Assembly: GCA_951802115.1 (NCBI GenBank)
Contig: CATOPL010000015.1
Span: 23,281-87,280, forward strand
Direction of reading: 5' to 3'
DNA: 64,000 bases
Origin: an uncultured Lachnospiraceae bacterium
Lineage (GTDB): Bacteria; Bacillota; Clostridia; Lachnospirales; Lachnospiraceae
The notes beneath the pieces are model-generated. The model searched no databases and was not told the origin of the DNA. It was given only the letters and a program-made list of their open reading frames with translations. Within the stretch, counting starts at the first letter, position 1. Each line of letters opens with the position of its first letter. The translations under genes were made by a program, and so were the position numbers. This document shows, in pieces, positions 16,122-24,506 of the stretch.

Positions 16122-16566
16122 CAGATTGACACTATTTTTCTTAACCTCCTCCAATTTTTGTGAATTTCTCATAATTTTAATGTTTATTTCCATGAAAAAT
16201 CATCTCTTTTTTGTCTGTTTTTCACAAAATCCATATGCCATACATAATGATAAAAGTGCACGGGCACGCTATCTGAGATTGACAGCCGGCATCATTTCAT
16301 GTATTGTCAGTATGACAGTCGTCCCTGCTCTGAGCAGACACAAATCAGATTACTGCCCGAACCTCTGTTGATGCCGGTATAAAAGCCCTCATCCTCAGAC
16401 CCGTACTGCATTGCCGAAATTCCGGTAAATGAGGCATCCGCTATTCACATCCTCCGCACGCCTGCAAAGCCAAAAGCAGAGTCCATCTGCAATACAGTAC
16501 CAGGGAACATGACAGCTGCAGATACCTTCTTCAGGCAGATACAGAATTTTAACCAGGAGGCATGCA
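16122..16566. other. Divergent intergenic region xylB / lacI
   Basis: No coding region of convincing quality. Besides operator O2 it contains short hairpins (for example GACTGTCATAC near 16305-16320) and a ~300-base stretch before lacI that would be an unusually long leader if transcription starts near O2. A strong AGGAGG precedes the lacI ATG. Confidence 0.5.
16255..16268. promoter_or_regulatory. Palindromic operator O2 on the lacI side
   Basis: aGTGC-acgg-GCACg, read on the other strand as CGTGC-ccgt-GCACT, shares half-sites and 4-base spacing with O1. It lies 299 bases before the lacI start, close to an AT-rich stretch (cataat, 16243-16248) that could be its -10. It may serve autoregulation or looping. 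Confidence 0.6.
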
Positions 16567-17583
16567 ATGACCACCATCAAAGACATCGCAGAACTGGCCG
16601 GGGTCTCCCGCGGAACCGTGGACAGAGTTTTAAATAACCGGGGGGCCGTGAGTTCTCAGACCGCAGAGAAAGTTATGGAAATTGTCCGCGCTCTGGACTA
16701 TCGTCCCAATAAGGCCGGTATTGCCCTTGCTGCTCAGAAGAAAAAATATAAAATCGGTGTAATTCTTTTCAGCGAAAACAACCCATTTTTTGACGAGATC
16801 ATGGAAGGAGTACGAATAAAAGCCGCAGAACTGCAGGATTACGGAATTACCACGATCACAAGACGCGTGGAATTCGACGCCGATGCCCAGCTTCTGGCTA
16901 TCAGCGAACTGATGGCAGAAGGAATTCACGGCTTGATGCTTGCACCTTTTAATCATATGCTGATACAGCAAAAAATAGACGAGCTGGTCGGACGGCAGAT
17001 TCCCGTCGTAACGATCAACACAGACATTGATGGTTCTAAACGGATGGCTTATGTTGGAAGTGATTATTTCCGAGGCGGGTGTATGGCAGCCGGCCTTCTG
17101 GCCCTTATGACAGCGGGAGACATCCATCTGGGAATCATTACCGGTTCTTCCAACGTGCTCTGCCATACCGAACGAATTGCAGGACTGCAGCATACACTGA
17201 AGAAATCCTATCCACGCATTCATGTAACCGAGATTCTGGAAAATCATGACGACGAGTTCGAAAGTTATACGCTCACCAGTCAGATGCTCCGCCGGCATAC
17301 AGATATCCACGCACTGTTCTTTGCCGCAGCCGGAGTCCACGGAGGATGCCGTGCAGTGATGGAATCCGGCCGCCATTTAAAGATCATTACTTTTGATGAA
17401 GTTCCCACCACTTTGGAGATGCTGAAAAAAGGAGTCATCTCCGCCACCATCAGTCAGCAACCTTATCAGCAGGGAGCCCGTTCACTGGATCTTCTTTTCG
17501 AATATCTGACATCCGGAATTCTCCCGCAACAAAGCAGATATTTTGTAGAGCATTCCATCAGAATCCGCGAAAACCTATTATAA
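16567..17583 (+). CDS. LacI family transcriptional regulator
   Basis: 338 residues. The N-terminal HTH and hinge helix TIKDIAELAGVSRGTVDRVLNNRGAVS (about 3-29) and DYRPNKAGIALA are canonical. The C-terminal ligand domain is of the periplasmic-binding type (GVILFSENNPFFDEIMEG, VTINTDID, YVGSDYFRGG, FDEVPTTLEML), closest in style to regulators of pentose or inositol sugars. AGGAGG lies 6 bases before the ATG. Divergent from the xylB operon, with two matching palindromes between, it probably represses that operon and responds to its sugar (inference). Confidence 0.92.
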   Translation: MTTIKDIAELAGVSRGTVDRVLNNRGAVSSQTAEKVMEIVRALDYRPNKAGIALAAQKKKYKIGVILFSENNPFFDEIMEGVRIKAAELQDYGITTITRRVEFDADAQLLAISELMAEGIHGLMLAPFNHMLIQQKIDELVGRQIPVVTINTDIDGSKRMAYVGSDYFRGGCMAAGLLALMTAGDIHLGIITGSSNVLCHTERIAGLQHTLKKSYPRIHVTEILENHDDEFESYTLTSQMLRRHTDIHALFFAAAGVHGGCRAVMESGRHLKIITFDEVPTTLEMLKKGVISATISQQPYQQGARSLDLLFEYLTSGILPQQSRYFVEHSIRIRENLL

Positions 17584-17631
17584 GCGATGCCTTACCGGCA
17601 GACGAAATTTTATATTGACACAATTAAAAAC

Positions 17632-17708
17632 AGGACTGCTGCAAAATACGCCCTGTCAGTTTCACAATCCACACAGTGTTGTCTGGTGAACCGTCATGCA
17701 GCAGTCCT
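17632..17708 (+). repeat. 12-bp perfect inverted repeat with 53-base loop after lacI
   Basis: AGGACTGCTGCA (17632-17643) pairs with TGCAGCAGTCCT (17697-17708). The loop itself holds GTTTCAC/GTGAAC half-sites. It lies 49 bases after the lacI stop and before a convergent gene; a modest T-rich stretch (attccgtttta) follows. It may act as a terminator. Confidence 0.6.
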
Positions 17709-17802
17709 ATTCCGTTTTACACTCTGCCCCGCCATAGAACTAAAAAACACATGCACCCTGTGCGCTGATCTGTCATAAGCAGCAGCTAATCATTCTGATT
17801 GT

Positions 17803-19380
17803 CTATCCTGTGTAAGGTATCGTCTCAAAATACTCATAATCCGCTCTTTCATCGACATAGATCGTCCAGCTGTCTTCTTCTCCGTTTCCACGCACGTAGC
17901 GAATTTCTCCGTTCCGGCCCGTATCTTTATCCGTAAAACGCGCCGCTGAGCTATTGTCCGTCGCTGTAATACGTATATGGCTTCCCGCAGGTAACACAGT
18001 CTCTTCATCTTCTATCCAGACCGGCAGTTCCCTGACGGTTGTCAGCAGACGCCACGGATCGGATGTTTCCGGAATCTCAAACCATTCAGAGAAAGCCTCC
18101 AGGCGGCCTTCCTGGCTGATGCTGTAATCCATCAGGCTTCTGTACGTTCCGAACACATCCAGGCGCATACACAGACGAAGCCTGTCTGTATTCAGTACTC
18201 CTCCCTGCAGACTCAGCCCTTCCTGACGGTCGCACTCCTCAATCGTCCCTTCTGTGAGTTCAAATACAAAGGTTACAAAATCATCCGAAGCATAATCCGC
18301 ATCAAAAACAACAAATACTCTGCCGTCTCTCTGACACACAAGGTATGCATCTCCGATCCTCGCAAACGGATCGGTCTCTATGGAAAAATGATTCAGTTCT
18401 AAATGGACCGGTCCATACTCTCCTTCATCCACATACAGTCTGAACTTTTCCTGCTGGCTGTCTGTTGCAGACAAAAAAAGCGACAGTTCCTCTCCCGATG
18501 GTATTCTGGCCACTCCGGCTCCCATATGGGTATGATAACGTCCCAGAATATAAGAATCCGAAAGATACGGTTCTACCCCCGCATAGGGAAGGGTCACAAA
18601 AACTTCTCCCATCGCATAAGGTCCAAGTTCATATGGCTGAAAGATAAATGTGATGCCTGCTGCATCCAGACACCAGTTTCCTCCATGATCCCACATCCGG
18701 CGCACAACATCCTCATATTCCGGAAACAGTTCTTCTGCATAAGTTCCGGATAATGTTTCTATTATATCCGTTTCTGCATATTCCTGAAACCCTTCCTCAT
18801 CTGCAACGATATCAGACAGATCAAGAATTTGGCCACTCTGTGCATCAAAAGTAATCCCTCTGCTGCCGTAAGAACCATGTGCTCCTCCTGTGTATTCACT
18901 ACTCATCTCGATCAGGCTGATTACACGCTCGTCCACACGCGCCGTCTGCAGTTCATGAAAAATACTGTATCTATAATAATCGTCTGCTTCTGTCATTCCT
19001 TCGTTTTCAGCCGCTTCAAGGATATACGCTTCTATCAACTCCTGAATTTCTTCTGCCCTCTTGTCAGACCATTGCCGTACTGCTTCTGTCACCTTCTGCG
19101 AGCCGCCGTCTGTCACTTTTACGGTATCATATTCTGCATGCAAAAGCCATTGTCCGGAATCAGGCGCAAAGCGGTCGTCTGTCACGGGAGAAAACAGAAT
19201 CTGGGGAACTTCCGGAAAAAGTTCTGTCAGTCCGGCATCTTCCCGTTCGTCTTCCGTCTGTGTTTCCTGTACTTCCTCCACTTCTTCTTTCGAAAAACCG
19301 CAGCCCGTTACCGCCAACATACTTCCCACCAGGAACAGAGCCAGTATTCTCTGACTGGAGGTTCTCTGTCTTTTTCTCAT
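17803..19380 (-). CDS. DUF3298-type lipoprotein
   Basis: 525 residues with a lipoprotein signal (LAVTGC, Cys at 27), then an acidic spacer and a DUF4163/DUF3298-like domain. The domain is recognised by SSEYTGGAHGSYGSRGITFD, ILDLSDIVADEEGF and FQPYELGPYAMGEVFVTLPY. Related domains occur in PdaC and in anti-sigma-factor-like surface proteins; their activity is unclear. The C-terminal ~250 residues are a second extracellular domain that I do not recognise. GGGGGG lies 7 bases before the ATG. It follows the chromate-type transporter pair by 41 bases on the same strand. Confidence 0.8.
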   Translation of the reverse strand: MRKRQRTSSQRILALFLVGSMLAVTGCGFSKEEVEEVQETQTEDEREDAGLTELFPEVPQILFSPVTDDRFAPDSGQWLLHAEYDTVKVTDGGSQKVTEAVRQWSDKRAEEIQELIEAYILEAAENEGMTEADDYYRYSIFHELQTARVDERVISLIEMSSEYTGGAHGSYGSRGITFDAQSGQILDLSDIVADEEGFQEYAETDIIETLSGTYAEELFPEYEDVVRRMWDHGGNWCLDAAGITFIFQPYELGPYAMGEVFVTLPYAGVEPYLSDSYILGRYHTHMGAGVARIPSGEELSLFLSATDSQQEKFRLYVDEGEYGPVHLELNHFSIETDPFARIGDAYLVCQRDGRVFVVFDADYASDDFVTFVFELTEGTIEECDRQEGLSLQGGVLNTDRLRLCMRLDVFGTYRSLMDYSISQEGRLEAFSEWFEIPETSDPWRLLTTVRELPVWIEDEETVLPAGSHIRITATDNSSAARFTDKDTGRNGEIRYVRGNGEEDSWTIYVDERADYEYFETIPYTG

Positions 19381-19421
19381 AATTTATCCCCCCTGATCTT
19401 TTTACCCGCGCCCAAAATCTC

Positions 19422-19994
19422 CTATCCAAACATATGCAGACAACCTGCCACAATACCGATCGCAGCAGAAGCCGCAATATATACGACCGGATGCCTGTTC
19501 CACTTTTTAATCGCCAGATAGAGCCCCGCTGCCAGCACAATGCCAAACCAGTTAAATGCTCCGGTCGGATCGGATGGAAATTTTTCCACATGAATGAGCG
19601 TGGCAAGTACCACGGAAAAACCCGCCGCTGCGATCAGACCAGTAGAAGCCGGTCGCAGACCATAAAAAATATACTGCACAAGACTGCTTTCTTTGAATTT
19701 TTCCAGCACCCTCGACACCAGTATAATAATCATCACGGAAGGAGCAATCAGCCCCAACGTCGCCACAATTCCTCCGATCAGTCCATACGTATGAAATCCT
19801 GCATAAGTTGCCGCATTGACGCCGATCGCTCCTGGCGTAGATTCTGAAATCGCGATCAGATCCATCAAATCCTGCTGCGTAAACCAGCCAGTAGACTGAC
19901 TGATCTCCTGCAGAAAAGGCAGCGTTGCCAGCCCGCCGCCGATTGCAAACAGACCCGCTTTAAAAAATTCACAAAAAAGCCGCATCAATATCAT
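19422..19994 (-). CDS. Chromate transporter family protein, half-size (second subunit)
   Basis: 190 residues, about five to six membrane segments, one CHR domain. Motifs: FFKAGLFAIGGGLATLPFLQE and ISESTPGAIGVNAATYAGF. Short-chain CHR proteins occur as adjacent pairs that together match a full-length ChrA. The family is named for chromate efflux, but in gut Clostridia the true substrate is uncertain. It overlaps its partner by 4 bases (ATGA), supporting a heterodimer. Confidence 0.88.
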   Translation of the reverse strand: MILMRLFCEFFKAGLFAIGGGLATLPFLQEISQSTGWFTQQDLMDLIAISESTPGAIGVNAATYAGFHTYGLIGGIVATLGLIAPSVMIIILVSRVLEKFKESSLVQYIFYGLRPASTGLIAAAGFSVVLATLIHVEKFPSDPTGAFNWFGIVLAAGLYLAIKKWNRHPVVYIAASAAIGIVAGCLHMFG

Positions 19995-20575
19995 TTCTGT
20001 ACCTCCTTCCTTCCATTGCCGCCATGTAAAACAACACCGGCAGCACCGGCAATCACCACATAGACGATCGGTGATATGGAGAACAACTGCGGATAAAAGC
20101 TCTGTCCCACCGCAAGTCCTGCAGATATGAGAAAGACCAGCAGAAAAATCACTGTCGTTGACTGATCAATCACAGATTTCTTCCACAGCCTCTGCACCGC
20201 GTTAAAAATCAGCACACAGACGCACACACGGATTCCTTCGAACGCATACTGGATCACTTTCAGATCCGCAAAATTTGTTAAACATGCAGCAATAATTGTG
20301 ATAATAATAACAGAAGGAAAAACCACTCCAAGCGTTGCAAATATTCCTCCCACGATCCCTGCCTGCCGGTAACCAATGAACGTTGCTGTGTTCACCGCAA
20401 TAACGCCGGGAGTACACTGTCCAATCGCATAATAATCTGCCAGCTCCTCCTCCGTCGCCCAGTGATGTTTTTCCACCACCTCACGCTGCAGCATCGGCAG
20501 CATGGCGTAACCTCCTCCAAAAGTCAGTCCCCCGATCCTGGCAAAGGTCAGAAACATATCCCACAATTCTTTCAT
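19991..20575 (-). CDS. Chromate transporter family protein, half-size (first subunit)
   Basis: 194 residues with five to six membrane segments and the CHR motifs FARIGGLTFGGGYAMLPMLQREVV and YAIGQCTPGVIAVNTATFIGY. Pairs with the downstream 190-residue subunit. AAAGGAG lies 9 bases before the ATG. It follows the YqeG-type gene by 29 bases, so yqeG, both transporter genes and the DUF3298 lipoprotein could form one transcript. Confidence 0.88.
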   Translation of the reverse strand: MKELWDMFLTFARIGGLTFGGGYAMLPMLQREVVEKHHWATEEELADYYAIGQCTPGVIAVNTATFIGYRQAGIVGGIFATLGVVFPSVIIITIIAACLTNFADLKVIQYAFEGIRVCVCVLIFNAVQRLWKKSVIDQSTTVIFLLVFLISAGLAVGQSFYPQLFSISPIVYVVIAGAAGVVLHGGNGRKEVQK

Positions 20576-20604
20576 ATTCTTGCGCTCCTTTACTTTTCAA
20601 TATA

Positions 20605-21102
20605 TTAAGTATGAATACCGGGCTTACGAAACGGCTTCTCGAACCATCTCTTGATTACAATCTGAATCTCATCTGTAGATGGATCGACCGGTTCCGTTAA
20701 TATGGTATCCATACCCGCGCGATTTGCTCCCCAAATATCAGTAAAAATCTGGTCTCCGATAAATAAAACCCTTTCCGGCCCTATCCCGAGCTTTTCCAAC
20801 GCCTTTTTATATCCTGCTATTTTAGGCTTCCCGGCTTTATATACATAATCTGTCTTCAATGAAGCCGCAAAAGGACTTACCCTTGCTTCTCCATTATTAG
20901 ACACCAGCATTGTTCTCATCCCCAGTGCATGAAGGCGCTGAAACAGGCTGACTGACTTTGCATCCGCCGGAGCTCCATGAGCCACCAGCGTATTATCAAT
21001 ATCAAAGACCACTCCCTCATATTTTCCCGAAAGCATATCCCAATCCAGTTCATACACCGACGCTGTCACTTCGTCTGGATACAGCTCTTTTACCAACATC
21101 AT
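20605..21102 (-). CDS. yqeG: YqeG family HAD-IIIA phosphatase
   Basis: 165 residues. HAD motif I is GVVFDIDNTLVAH, with the later TMLVSNNGEARV (motif II) and GDQIFTDIWGANRAGMDTIL (motif IV). YqeG proteins resemble the mitochondrial phosphatidylglycerophosphatase GEP4, so a phospholipid-phosphatase role is possible. The ATG at 21102 is chosen because AAAGGAA lies 6 bases upstream; a TTG two codons earlier overlaps the spacing region and is less likely. It is normally near shikimate or yqeH genes in Bacilli, but not here. Confidence 0.88.
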   Translation of the reverse strand: MMLVKELYPDEVTASVYELDWDMLSGKYEGVVFDIDNTLVAHGAPADAKSVSLFQRLHALGMRTMLVSNNGEARVSPFAASLKTDYVYKAGKPKIAGYKKALEKLGIGPERVLFIGDQIFTDIWGANRAGMDTILTEPVDPSTDEIQIVIKRWFEKPFRKPGIHT

Positions 21103-21449
21103 ACACAATTCCTTTCGTTCATAAATTGTTCACCTTTCTTTTAAAAAAGGTTAACTTTATGCACATGATTACTTCATTTCTTTTCCATATAATATAATCA
21201 TCAACAGCAGAGGCCAGTCAGCTAATACTTTTAAATAAACTTTTTCATAATAATGCCGGGTGAACAGCACCCGGCATCCTCCCTTTTTACAGAAAAATAT
21301 TCTCCAGGCATTTTCCATTCCGTATCGTTTATAAAAACAAGGGATGCTCCGATACACAGTTGCTGTGTCGCGCATCCCTTTATATTTTACAACGGGTCAG
21401 GCGGACATACGCCATGTCCATTCACAATTTGGCCGCTGTAATAATGTCA
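21103..21449. other. Intergenic region with two hairpins
   Basis: No supported coding region. It holds the DUF4352 terminator (21333-21378) and a separate perfect 10-bp hairpin, ATGCCGGGTG/CACCCGGCAT (21253-21277), followed on the plus strand by ctccctttttac. No plus-strand gene reads into that hairpin. An AT-rich stretch at 21190-21200 may hold the yqeG promoter. Confidence 0.5.
21333..21378 (-). terminator. Terminator of the DUF4352 lipoprotein gene
   Basis: Compound hairpin: outer GGGATGC/GCATCCC (21341-21347 with 21372-21378) and inner ACACAG/CTGTGT, followed on the minus strand by TTGTTTTTAT. Confidence 0.8.
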
Positions 21450-21959
21450 TTATTTGGTCTCTGCTGTAAAATTCACAAAGAACGTCTCCCCTGTACTGTC
21501 ATCATCAAATGCTTCCATATAAGAGATCGAGAAATCCTGCTTGCCTTCCGGCACTTCAAAGATCAGAAGTCCGCTTCTGGATTCCCCTTTAGCCAGGGGA
21601 TAGATGCCTGGAAGCTGTTCGTCAGTCAGAGGGTCAAGTCCTTCTTCTGTACCGTTAAACGTAATCGGAAGGCTGAAAGCTTCCTCTCCTTCCTCTCCCC
21701 ACTGTGCCTGGAAATCGGTATCATACATCTCGATTTCTTCATTAAATGTATTCTTTATCGTTACACTCGCCACCAGAAGCTGATTCCCCTCTACCGGCTT
21801 GTACCCTTCAAATTCACCGCATACATATGCGCTGTCCACCTGATAGTTGAAAAAATACGTTTTCATGGTTGCGCCAAAACCATCCTTTTTCCCACAACCG
21901 GATACTACCAGAACCGTCAGGGCAAACAATACTGCCATCATTTTCTTCATTCTTTTCAT
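21450..21959 (-). CDS. DUF4352-type lipoprotein
   Basis: 169 residues from the ATG at 21959, chosen because GGAGG lies 9 bases upstream; a longer reading to 22013 has no such site. Signal peptide with lipobox VVSGC (Cys 22), then an immunoglobulin-like DUF4352 domain (LLVASVTIKNTFNEEIEMY, GESRSGLLIFEVPEGKQDFSISY). These are cell-surface proteins of unknown role. It has its own promoter about 240 bases upstream and its own terminator. Confidence 0.8.
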   Translation of the reverse strand: MKRMKKMMAVLFALTVLVVSGCGKKDGFGATMKTYFFNYQVDSAYVCGEFEGYKPVEGNQLLVASVTIKNTFNEEIEMYDTDFQAQWGEEGEEAFSLPITFNGTEEGLDPLTDEQLPGIYPLAKGESRSGLLIFEVPEGKQDFSISYMEAFDDDSTGETFFVNFTAETK

Positions 21960-22200
21960 CACCTGTAACCTCCAAAATTTATATCCCTTATATCCGGCAT
22001 TCGTTTCCGGCAAATATCAGAATCTGCCACACGCCGAACTATTACTGCATTTCGAAAATAACGATGAATCCATACCTGATATCTATGTCAGCCGTGTCTC
22101 CGTTAACCAGCGACGCAGTAGACCCTGCGCCCAGTTTTGCAGACGTGCAGACAGCGGATGGCTTTATTCACTGAAATTTCCGCTTAACAGCACTGCTATA

Positions 22201-22229
22201 AGTTTATCACTGTCTATAATGAAAGTCAA
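22201..22229 (-). promoter_or_regulatory. Promoter of the DUF4352 lipoprotein gene
   Basis: Minus strand TTGACT (22224-22229), 17-base spacer, TAAACT (22201-22206). Confidence 0.7.
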
Positions 22230-22284
22230 ATCAAAATACTGAAAATTAAGAGAAGATTAAGAAAAACGTTCCTTTACAAAAAGA

Positions 22285-22313
22285 TTGATTCTCATGTATT
22301 TCAGTAGTATACT
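22285..22313 (+). promoter_or_regulatory. Promoter of the pilus-like operon
   Basis: TTGATT (22285-22290), 17-base spacer, TATACT (22308-22313), about 115 bases before the first gene. A TATAAT at 22322-22327 is an alternative -10 without a good -35. Confidence 0.65.
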
Positions 22314-22347
22314 TATCATGTTATAATAAAGAAAATCTACTTTCGCC

Positions 22348-22391
22348 TGGCAAAGACGCACATCGAAAAGGATATTATTCAGCCTTTGCCA
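22348..22391 (+). promoter_or_regulatory. Leader hairpin of the pilus-like operon
   Basis: Perfect 8-bp stem TGGCAAAG/CTTTGCCA with a 28-base loop containing gacgcaca. The GGCAAA and GACGCA words recall the cyclic di-GMP-I riboswitch, but its P2 and P3 stems are missing, so no class is assigned. Confidence 0.45.
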
Positions 22392-22426
22392 AGCGATCGT
22401 ATACACAATGGAGGATATGACAGTAC

Positions 22427-23398
22427 ATGAACATAAAGGCGATTCTGTCAATGGTGTTATGCTGCGCTGCTCTCAGCGGATGTAAAAGCGACAGTTCGCA
22501 GGCGCCAGCAAGCTCTGTCCATGGCAGTTCCTCCGGTATCCAAAGCGACGCTGCAGAAGTCCAAGAGGATACCCGGGAACTCCGCGACAGCACCCCAAAT
22601 GTGCTCATCCCCGCTGCAGATGGAACGGATACTTACGGCACTGATGCCATAACCATTGATGCCTCCCACACGGATCAGGGATATCTAATGGTCCGTTATA
22701 CCGGCGATAACCCCAAAGTCAAACTGCAGATCGCCACTCCTGATGACAATACTTATACCTATCTGCTGTCACAGGAACAGAAATATGAAACGTTCCCTCT
22801 TTCAGGCGGAAGCGGCAGCTATTCTCTCTCTGTACTTGAAAATGTAGAGGGCGATATGTATTCTGTTGCATTCCGTCAGGATATACAAGTCAGTATCGTG
22901 GATGAATTTCTTCCTTTTCTTTATCCAAATCAGTATGTGAATTTTACTCCGAAGTCTCAGACAGTTGCCAAGGGCGAGGAACTGGCAAAAGAAGCCCATT
23001 CTGATCTGGAAGCATTAACCAGTATTTATCATTATGTCACTTCCAACATTACCTATGATACGGAAAAGGCCACCAGTGTTGTCTATGGATATCTGCCGGA
23101 TATTGATGAAACTCTGAACAGCAAAACCGGCATCTGCTTTGACTATGCCGCGATCACGGCCGCGATGCTCCGCTCTCAGAGGATACCTACCAGGTTGGAA
23201 GTCGGCTATGCCGGAGAAGCATATCATGCCTGGATCAGCGTATATCTCGAAGAAAGCGGATGGATTGATAATATTATAGAATTTCATGGTTCTTCCTGGA
23301 GCCTTATGGATCCTACCTTTGCCGCCGGAACGGACAGCAGCAGCCTGAAGCAGTTCATCGGTGACGGCACCAATTATATTGTAAAATACTACTATTAA
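22427..23398 (+). CDS. Transglutaminase-like domain lipoprotein
   Basis: 323 residues. Lipoprotein signal with lipobox ALSGC (Cys 19), a Ser-rich spacer, a beta-rich domain (~70-190) and a transglutaminase/protease-like domain with the full triad: Cys237 in KTGICFDYA, His267 in AYHAWIS and Asp295 in MDPTF. Bacterial members are often proteases or crosslinking enzymes at the surface. It is the first gene of the operon, 39 bases before the PilC-like gene, so it may process or anchor the pilus-like fibre (inference). Confidence 0.87.
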   Translation: MNIKAILSMVLCCAALSGCKSDSSQAPASSVHGSSSGIQSDAAEVQEDTRELRDSTPNVLIPAADGTDTYGTDAITIDASHTDQGYLMVRYTGDNPKVKLQIATPDDNTYTYLLSQEQKYETFPLSGGSGSYSLSVLENVEGDMYSVAFRQDIQVSIVDEFLPFLYPNQYVNFTPKSQTVAKGEELAKEAHSDLEALTSIYHYVTSNITYDTEKATSVVYGYLPDIDETLNSKTGICFDYAAITAAMLRSQRIPTRLEVGYAGEAYHAWISVYLEESGWIDNIIEFHGSSWSLMDPTFAAGTDSSSLKQFIGDGTNYIVKYYY

Positions 23399-23437
23399 TG
23401 ATTCCTCTGTTTCAGAACAGTCGGGAAAGGAGTTTAT

Positions 23438-24487
23438 ATGGCACAGCAAACATTTTCCCCGTTATCCAACATGGAAGTATCCGCTTTTTGTTCCCAGATG
23501 GCGATGATCCTTCATTCCGGTATTTTTGTCATGGAGGGTATTTCCATCATGCTTGAAGATACAGCAGACCAGGAAGAACGCGCTCTCCTGATGCAGGTAA
23601 ATGAAACACTTCAGGAAACCGGAATCCTTCACCAGGCGCTCAGAAAAACCGGCGCTTTTCCAGAATATATGATCCGAATGATACGAATTGGAGAAGAAAC
23701 CGGAAAACTGGATGATGTTCTCACCGCACTCACTGCCTACTATGACAGAGAGGCTACGATTGCACAGACTGTCAAAAATGCGGTCACCTATCCGTTGATC
23801 ATGGTTTTCATGATGCTTCTGGTGATTCTGGTGCTGATCACAAAAGTTATGCCCATATTTAACGAGATTTTTCAGCAGCTTGGCAATGAAATGACCGGCT
23901 TCTCCAGAGCTGTTCTGAATCTGGGTATTGCCGTCAACCGCTACTCTGCCTTATTAATCATACTTCTCATTCTGTTGGCTGCGGCGGCATTTTATTTTGG
24001 AAAAACACAAAAAGGACGCCGGCAGCTGCGTTCCTTTGCCCTGCATATTTCGTTTATCCGTTCTTTTATCGAAAAACTGACAGCCTGCCGGTTTGCAAAC
24101 GGCATGTCTCTGACCTTAAGCAGCGGCATGAGCCCGGAAGAATGTCTGAATCTTACTTCCGATCTGATCGGAGAGGCTGATTTCGTCCGAAAACTCGACA
24201 TCTGCAGAGAATCCATTAAAAATGGTCAGGAACTCAATGACGCTTTTATCAAAGCTGAAATTTTCACCGGCATTTACGCGCGTATGGTATCCATCGGCGA
24301 CCGGACCGGAGCTCTGGATGAAGTCATGCAGAAGATTGCAGACAAATATCAGGAAGAAATTGATCTCAGATTTGCTGGTATCATCGCAGCTCTGGAGCCC
24401 ACTTTGGTCATCCTTCTCTCCCTGATCGTCGGCATGATCCTTTTATCCGTCATGCTCCCCCTCATGGGAATCATGGCCAGCCTGTAA
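23438..24487 (+). CDS. PilC/GspF-type inner membrane platform protein
   Basis: 349 residues with two T2SSF domains, each a cytoplasmic helical bundle followed by membrane segments (about 120-140, 168-187 and 320-345). Motifs: FCSQMAMILHSGIFVMEGISIM, PEYMIRMIRIGEETGKLDDVL, YPLIMVFMMLLVILVL and SIGDRTGALDEVMQKIADKYQEEID. It is the rotary platform that links the ATPase to pilin assembly in type IV pili and type II secretion. AAAGGAG lies 8 bases before the ATG. Somewhat shorter at the N-terminus than Gram-negative PilC (~400 residues). Confidence 0.92.
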   Translation: MAQQTFSPLSNMEVSAFCSQMAMILHSGIFVMEGISIMLEDTADQEERALLMQVNETLQETGILHQALRKTGAFPEYMIRMIRIGEETGKLDDVLTALTAYYDREATIAQTVKNAVTYPLIMVFMMLLVILVLITKVMPIFNEIFQQLGNEMTGFSRAVLNLGIAVNRYSALLIILLILLAAAAFYFGKTQKGRRQLRSFALHISFIRSFIEKLTACRFANGMSLTLSSGMSPEECLNLTSDLIGEADFVRKLDICRESIKNGQELNDAFIKAEIFTGIYARMVSIGDRTGALDEVMQKIADKYQEEIDLRFAGIIAALEPTLVILLSLIVGMILLSVMLPLMGIMASL

Positions 24488-24506
24488 GAAAACGGGGGAA
24501 TGTTAT

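Larger units (their letters stand above)
21960..22426. other. Divergent intergenic region DUF4352 / pilus-like operon
   Basis: Holds the minus-strand promoter for the lipoprotein (22201-22229), giving a ~235-base leader of unknown function, and the plus-strand promoter and hairpin of the pilus-like operon. The lipoprotein leader has several G/C-rich hairpins (for example GCGCAG/CTGCGT near 22118-22132). I could not match it to a known riboswitch class. Confidence 0.5.

Noticed and set aside
22285..22426. Confident c-di-GMP-I riboswitch call
   Set aside because: Only fragments of the consensus are present; paired stems P2 and P3 are absent.
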